64,000 bases of DNA from Mytilisepta virgata. Taxonomy: Eukaryota > Mollusca > Bivalvia > Mytilida > Mytilidae. A program made the position numbers and the translations under genes. Under the pieces are notes generated by a model. The model saw only the letters and a program-made list of their open reading frames with translations. It did not search any database and was not told the origin of the DNA. Location: NCBI GenBank assembly GCA_028015205.1, contig CM051518.1, forward strand, positions 60,591,978 to 60,655,977, read 5' to 3'. Below, piece by piece: positions 60,301 through 64,000 of this stretch; the first letter of the stretch is position 1, and every line of letters starts with the position of its first letter.

Positions 60301-61176
60301 ATCTAGTTTAAAGAGATCCCACAAGATACTTGGATTGTGTGATTCAATTCTTTTTTGGTATTTATTTATTAGTTCTTTTATTATATCTTTATAGTTTTCA
60401 TTATCTAGAATGCTATTGTTAATTTTAAAATATCCTCTACCTTTATTAAGGTGTGGTATTCGTATTATCAACGATATCGCTTGATGATCTGTGTGACTTA
60501 TCATAGCTGGTCTTATATCAGTTGACACTACATGTGGTCTTATATCAGGGGAGATAAGGAAGTAATCAATTCTGCTAGATATATTGTGATTGTGTTTCCT
60601 TCTCCATGTAAATTGTTTTAGCTTTGGATTAATTTCTCTCCATATATCTATCAGTTTATGTGTTTTCTTTAATTTTCTAAAGCTACTTACTATTTTATCA
60701 GAAAAGTTCCCTTTTCTGTCTATTTTAGCAAGGGATTCATTCATGTCACCACCAAGTATTAAAATTCCCATTCGATTTTCTTTAATAAGGTTATCAATTT
60801 TTTTGTAATAGTTGTTTCGTTCTTTTTGTTTGTTAGGGGCATAAATATTTACAAGAGTAAAGTTGTTATTTTCTATTTCTATGTTTAAAAGTAGGAATCT
60901 TCCTTCGATATCTTTTATTTCTTTTAGCAATTTATAGTTCAAATTTGCATTAATAAAAATTGAAACTCCTCTTGATTGTTTGTTTCCATAACTATGATAT
61001 TTTATATCGTCACTTTCACAATGTAATGGATTTTCCATCTCTTGAATGAAGTGCGTTTCTTGAATAAACAATATATTACTTTTTTGGTTTTTTTCCCAAA
61101 TGTTTAATCTTTCTCTTTTTTCTGTACTTCCTAAACCTTGGCAATTTAGAGAACATAAATGTAATTTGTCAGTCAT
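57397..61176 (-). CDS. LINE ORF2: endonuclease and reverse transcriptase, 1259 residues
   Basis: Residues 1-240 are an APE-type endonuclease with LNCQGL (N11), QETH (E40), GGDMN (D144, N146), SRIDYFL (201-207) and TDHQAI (D230, H231), which nicks target DNA. Residues about 460-780 are the reverse transcriptase: NYRPITLLNVDVKIIA (525-540), FIDFSKAFDS (593-602), GIRQGCPLSS (651-660) and the catalytic QLADD (698-702). A C-terminal CLKCQIPEDYEHFFIKC is the zinc-knuckle-like motif typical of L1/Tx1 elements. All catalytic residues and the full length are present, so the enzyme may be functional. The ATG overlaps the end of the upstream 613-codon frame in the sequence ATGACTGA. Confidence 0.93.
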   Translation of the reverse strand: MTDKLHLCSLNCQGLGSTEKRERLNIWEKNQKSNILFIQETHFIQEMENPLHCESDDIKYHSYGNKQSRGVSIFINANLNYKLLKEIKDIEGRFLLLNIEIENNNFTLVNIYAPNKQKERNNYYKKIDNLIKENRMGILILGGDMNESLAKIDRKGNFSDKIVSSFRKLKKTHKLIDIWREINPKLKQFTWRRKHNHNISSRIDYFLISPDIRPHVVSTDIRPAMISHTDHQAISLIIRIPHLNKGRGYFKINNSILDNENYKDIIKELINKYQKRIESHNPSILWDLFKLDVKELTSSFCKKLASEKKNIKRDLEIKLKKLNTQDSKNPHVIHNIKEIENELEDLYIKEAKGAQVRSRIKWIEEGEKNTKFFASLEKSRQVKKTITALKGENGNITSNQTSILNLEKNYYETLYCSTDPDVAAINNFINDTKINHKLKDNESKNLEGELTIKECTQAVFNMKINKAPGLDGLTVEFYRTFWDELKNFIVRVFNYCFNHQELTSSQKIGVLSLLYKKNDPLNLDNYRPITLLNVDVKIIAYALAQRLKPILPKIIHNDQNGYVKNRYIGFNIRQIQDIIEYSEKFNVEGAILFIDFSKAFDSLEWSFMYKSLVKFGLPESFINWVKTLYNDIKGCIINNGWISAPYSIHRGIRQGCPLSSIIFVLAAEILACKIRQDTNIKGFDIKIDGKNHTIKISQLADDTTLFLKSKNDVTLSINLLEEFGTLSGLRINKSKTEGIWVGSRQKHCKEKFENIKWNTGPVKSLGVYFGIDQSECDKLNFEKIKSKIKNEINKWEKRKLTMIGRITVAKTFLISNITFLASVTPIPKEVFNQLKSLIYNYVWENKSEKISRITLSRSYVESGLKMTNLDNFLNAIKLSWIQRIQTSDNANWKLIPSLFFNKYGENNLLFKMQLDKLKSIPDLNRNIPKFYFELIDTFIKINKPPNSPPKEFRTIRQQLLWGNQFIKTNNKCLIFQNWIKNGILFINDIINEKGELSEKIVLEKLKIKTNWISEFVQLKNAIPQVWKEILKQEISSKTKVKTKITQTLIKKNEMIKLENLKLKTIYNFINKEETDTLPPGLSRWKRLFNLDNRSILYASLKFTFEFLIHNKLKVFRWKLLHHILPNRKLLFTWKIVSNKNCLKCQIPEDYEHFFIKCKYLEEYWNKVKLLFTKLKLDTHVLNFKNLILGYKIEMIEYYPVNLLLNIILFSIHKSYYLSDYKQKQINMFANLKRECKKYLMPYKNVPFCRNCMEGIETVV

Positions 61177-63010
61177 TTTGGAGTGGGTTTTTAAAATGTA
61201 ATTTAAAATTAAATCTTCTTGACCTTAGATTTTGCCAGTTAACAATAATTTTCACATTTGATGAACAACAAATATACATACAATACAGATATGATACATA
61301 CATTAAACAAAACTCCGACATTACGGTTACACACAAACAATAGATATACATGTACATACATACATAAACATATAAATATAGATTTATACAATTAACTATG
61401 TCATTATCTTTTTCAGGTACATGTATGGGCATAACAGATTTATTTAACAGATGAAGGAAAGACAAAGAGGGATAACTCTTGATTGTTTTTACAAATTGAT
61501 TGGGTATTAGCAAAGACAATATGACTGAATTACTTTTTGTTTCAAGTACATTTAAATGTAGTAAACAGGGATAACTTTTGTACAATTTCAGTTTCCTGGA
61601 AAGATTATAAACAATATGCTTTTTGAAGAAATTTTTGATTAAAATAGTTCTGATTTTATGTGTGTTTTTGTTTTGCATATTTACTTCAAAGGTGAAGATG
61701 GAATAGCATTGTTGGACAAAAATAAATATATTTACTTGCTTTGACAGACATGACATATATATATACATACATAGTACAACACATGAAAAATAGACATGGT
61801 ATAACAAAGAAAAAGAACTCGCATTGTCTATATATTTTTTTATGTATTGATAATGCCTCTTATTAATACTAGACATTTGATGTTTTTTATCTGACAATTT
61901 TCCACAAGGGAGATAATTTTGCTTAAGTGTTCTATTTTTCAGTAAACAAGGATAACTTTTGTACAATTTCAGTTTCCTGGAAAGATTATAAACAATATGC
62001 TTTTTGAAGAAATTTTTGATTAAAACAGTTCTGATTTTATGTGTGTTTTTGTTTTGCATATTTACTTCAAAGCTGAAGATGGAATAGCATTGTTGGACAG
62101 AAATAAATATATTTACTTGCTTTGACAGACATGACACATATATATACATACATAGTACAACACATGAAAAATAGACATGGTAAAACAATGAAAAAGAACT
62201 CTCATTTTCTATATATTTTTTTATGTATTGATAATGCCTCTTATTAATACTAGACATTTGATGTTTTTTATCTGACAATTTTCCACAAGGGAGATAATTC
62301 TGCTTGAATGCTCTATTTTTCAGTAAACAAGGATAACTTTTGTACAATTTCAGTTTCCTGGAAAGATTATAAACAATATGTTTTTTGAAGAAATTTTTGA
62401 TTAAAACAGTTCTGATTTTATGTGTGTTTTTGTTTTGCATATTTACTTCAAAGCTGAAGATGGAATAGCATTGTTGGACAGAAATAAATATATTTACTTG
62501 CTTTGACAGACATGACACATATATATACATACATAGTACAACACATGAAAAATAGACATGGTAGAATAAAGAAGAATAACTCGCATTGTCTATATATTTT
62601 TTTATGTATTGATAATGCCTCTTATTAATACTAGACATTTGATGTTTTTTATCTGACAATTTTCCACAAGGGAGATAATTCTGCTTAAATATTTTATTTT
62701 TCAAATTTTTGAAGCAGTTAAGTTCAGAAGATGGTAAAGATTTTCTAAAAGTTTCTTTTTCATGATTTGGTTTTGTTTTCAATATTACTATTTGTATTTG
62801 CTTAATGATATTAAAAGTTAATATCTCAATCCACTCATTCCTGGAATATATTGATATATTATTTTGACATTTTGCAATAAAATCAGTCTTTTTTTCAAGA
62901 GGTATTCCATCTAATATGGTATCACACTCTGACATGTATTTTTTTTCTATTTTGTTATAACTAAAAACAATAAAGAATATATTTACATATATACAAACTA
63001 AAAATGTCAT
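61169..63010 (-). CDS. 613-codon frame between ORF1 and ORF2, three 127-residue repeats
   Basis: This open frame occupies the whole gap between ORF1 and ORF2. Its first 110 residues are mixed and protein-like (SECDTILDGIPLEKKTDFIA). The middle holds three copies of a 127-residue repeat, each with LPCGKLSDKKHQMSSINKRH, a hydrophobic stretch near FYHVYFSCVVLCMYIYVSC, and NFFKKHIVYNLSRKLKLYKS. The DNA unit is 381 bp, a multiple of three, so expansion kept the frame. The stop TGA overlaps the ORF2 ATG by 8 bases. I recognise no domain. It may be a real third LINE protein or an AT-rich linker that happens to be open; the frame-preserving unit and exact overlap favour the former, while the lack of known homologues does not. 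Confidence 0.45.
   Translation of the reverse strand: MTFLVCIYVNIFFIVFSYNKIEKKYMSECDTILDGIPLEKKTDFIAKCQNNISIYSRNEWIEILTFNIIKQIQIVILKTKPNHEKETFRKSLPSSELNCFKNLKNKIFKQNYLPCGKLSDKKHQMSSINKRHYQYIKKYIDNASYSSLFYHVYFSCVVLCMYIYVSCLSKQVNIFISVQQCYSIFSFEVNMQNKNTHKIRTVLIKNFFKKHIVYNLSRKLKLYKSYPCLLKNRAFKQNYLPCGKLSDKKHQMSSINKRHYQYIKKYIENESSFSLFYHVYFSCVVLCMYIYVSCLSKQVNIFISVQQCYSIFSFEVNMQNKNTHKIRTVLIKNFFKKHIVYNLSRKLKLYKSYPCLLKNRTLKQNYLPCGKLSDKKHQMSSINKRHYQYIKKYIDNASSFSLLYHVYFSCVVLCMYIYMSCLSKQVNIFIFVQQCYSIFTFEVNMQNKNTHKIRTILIKNFFKKHIVYNLSRKLKLYKSYPCLLHLNVLETKSNSVILSLLIPNQFVKTIKSYPSLSFLHLLNKSVMPIHVPEKDNDIVNCINLYLYVYVCMYMYIYCLCVTVMSEFCLMYVSYLYCMYICCSSNVKIIVNWQNLRSRRFNFKLHFKNPLQND
61561..62703 (-). repeat. Three 381-bp tandem repeats inside the LINE
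   Basis: Units begin at 61561, 61942 and 62323 (plus-strand GTAAACA(A/G)GGATAACTTT TG) and are about 95% alike by eye. Each ends with CACAAGGGAGATAATT(C/T)TGC T, containing the common bivalve motif AAGGGAGATAA. Unit differences are mostly single bases with no indels, in line with recent duplication or selection on the frame. Confidence 0.88.
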
Positions 63011-63063
63011 TACTATAAAGTAAGCTATTTGATTTACACTTATTGAGATTTAAGACATTTTAC

Positions 63064-63776
63064 TTATTTGCTTTCATCGTTTGTTTTTTGTTTAATGACA
63101 CTTTTGTCTCTTTGGTGTAATACATCAGTCGGAGTTGTGGCTTGCCTCTTAGATGATGATGACATTGGAGTGTCATTGCCTCTCGACTGTAGGTATTTAT
63201 CTAAAGTTCCTTTGGGTTTATCAGACTCATGTGTTTGATTTTTGTCCTTTTTTCCTTTAAGTTTTTTCTTTTTTTTACTAGAAGTTTGCATTGGAGAAAT
63301 TTCATTTTCTGATTTCTCCAATTCAATATTGTCACTAATTTTACCACTGGAGGGTTGTGCTTTTGGTGGTTCTAGGATTGATTGAGATGGCTGTGTCTCA
63401 TCAGTTCCTACTTCCTCTGTATGCGACATTTGTGTTACCTCAATGTCTTCATTATGTGTTGAATCATCGTTATCGGTATCATCAGTTGAAGTGTCTAGAT
63501 CAGAATCAACATCTTCCATACACTCAGAGGCTCTGTGTCCCTCTGTCTTACATTTAAGGCAAACCCAGTCATTAGTGCAATGCTCAATCTTGTGTCCTTC
63601 TTTCAAACATTTCCTGCACTTGACTTTGGTATCTTTGACCTGACCTTTGAAAATGATCTGACACCTGTATTTGCCAATTTTGCACACTCGTGGAATAGAA
63701 TTGTCTTCCGGGATTTTATCACATATGAAGATTCTATCTCCTGAAGGACGTAAGGGGCCATGACAAGAGCCACGGA
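63064..63776 (-). CDS. LINE ORF1, C-terminal part with two CCHC zinc knuckles
   Basis: The minus-strand frame is open from about 63776 (just after an in-frame TGA at 63783-63781) to the stop at 63064. It begins IRGSCHGPLRPSGDRIFICD and continues through RVCKIGKYRCQIIFKGQ. Two CCHC knuckles follow, CRKCLKEGHKIEHC and CLKCKTEGHRASEC, then an acidic, serine/threonine-rich and lysine-rich tail (KKKKKLKGKKDK). This is the usual nucleic-acid-binding ORF1 of Tx1-like LINEs. The N-terminal half, including the start codon, is missing on this strand. Confidence 0.75.
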
Positions 63777-63903
63777 TCTTTCAACTGCTCCTACGATTTT
63801 TTGAAATATCTTATTCGACATAGTCTTAAATAAGTTGCAAGACGTTGCAATCATCACATTACATATTTGTGAGACTTTTGAAAATCGGAAAACTGGTAAT
63901 AGC

Positions 63904-64000
63904 ATGGATAAAAACATTGATAACGAGTCTGAAACAATCGGAGACACCAAAACCAAAACAAACATGGCGTCGTATGCGACGATCCTAACCAGCAAGGCTG
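63904..64000 (+). CDS. Likely start of a LINE ORF1 in opposite orientation, partial
   Basis: On the plus strand an ATG at 63904 opens MDKNIDNESETIGDTKTKT, then NMASYATILTSKA, and runs off the window edge. This polar lead followed by MASYA..L.SK looks like the N-terminus of a Tx1-type ORF1. It lies head to head with the 5'-shortened ORF1 on the minus strand, so the two may be parts of one 5'-inverted insertion, or a second copy may begin here. The call rests on 32 residues. Confidence 0.4.
   Translation, partial: MDKNIDNESETIGDTKTKTNMASYATILTSKA

Larger units (their letters stand above)
56766..64000 (-). mobile_element. Nearly complete L1/Tx1-type LINE retrotransposon
   Basis: On the minus strand the order is ORF1 (63776-63064), a repeat-containing frame (63010-61169), ORF2 (61176-57397), a 3' UTR of about 600 bp with AATAAA near 56812, and a poly(A) tail seen as a T run at 56766-56789. 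ORF2 has no stop or frameshift, so the copy is young. The first part of ORF1 seems to lie in the opposite orientation at 63904-64000, beyond which the window ends. Confidence 0.85.

Noticed and set aside
58148..60808. Plus-strand frames of 72-127 codons opposite LINE ORF2
   Set aside because: Antisense shadows of the reverse-transcriptase frame.
63603..63995. 130-codon minus-strand frame at the window end
   Set aside because: It overlaps ORF1 in another frame and spans the suspected inversion junction; the CCHC-containing frame is the real one.

Overview
The window looks like nuclear genomic DNA from a marine bivalve, most probably a mussel-like mollusc. The reasons are AT-rich, gene-poor sequence; small exons with GT..AG junctions and long introns; several dispersed repeat families that I know from bivalve genomes; and the recurrent short motif AAGGGAGATAA. 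No bacterial operons, tRNA, rRNA or CRISPR structures are seen. I assembled all gene models by hand from open frames and splice sites, so exon junctions are inferences, although reading phase is kept across every junction.

Three host genes can be reconstructed. (1) Plus strand, 5054-12258: a 243-residue CAP-Gly (microtubule-binding) protein in five coding exons, with a possible in-frame 18-nt microexon. (2) Plus strand, 19493-36184: a secreted astacin-family zinc metalloprotease with a C-terminal MAM domain, 435 residues in twelve exons. (3) Minus strand, 53918-47216: a 372-residue protein with an N-terminal FYVE-type zinc finger, in eight coding exons whose introns are all phase 0.

Most of the remaining sequence is mobile DNA. 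At the right end (56766 to beyond 64000, minus strand) lies a nearly complete L1/Tx1-type LINE. It has an intact 1259-codon endonuclease/reverse transcriptase ORF2, the zinc-knuckle half of ORF1, and between them an unusual 613-codon frame made largely of three 381-bp repeats. The start of ORF1 appears to lie in the opposite orientation at the window edge. Older pieces include a degenerate LINE reverse transcriptase at 1795-3061, two 5'-truncated LINE tails inside astacin introns, and fragments of another reverse-transcriptase family (22140-22435, 38130-38790).

DNA transposons include a complete but dead Tc1-type element (34498-36039) and several inverted-repeat elements with recognisable target duplications (TA, TTA, TTAA, AGATTA). 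A 1.4-kb inverted-repeat element in astacin intron 2 is rich in ETS, CRE, YY1 and NRF1-like promoter motifs. Four tRNA-derived SINE copies are present. Several Helitron/Helentron-like non-autonomous elements occur (7047-8985, 45321-47190, 54349-56089, 56090-56575, plus a fragment at 36315-37230), built mostly of internal tandem repeats and ending in an AGGCTCT..AGAGCCT hairpin.

The host genes have no obvious functional link to one another. The best leads for new biology are the extra repeat-containing LINE frame and its ATGACTGA overlap with ORF2, the promoter-motif transposon, the CAP-Gly microexon, the FYVE-gene minisatellite that copies a splice donor, and the LINE tail abutting the splice acceptor of astacin exon 10.
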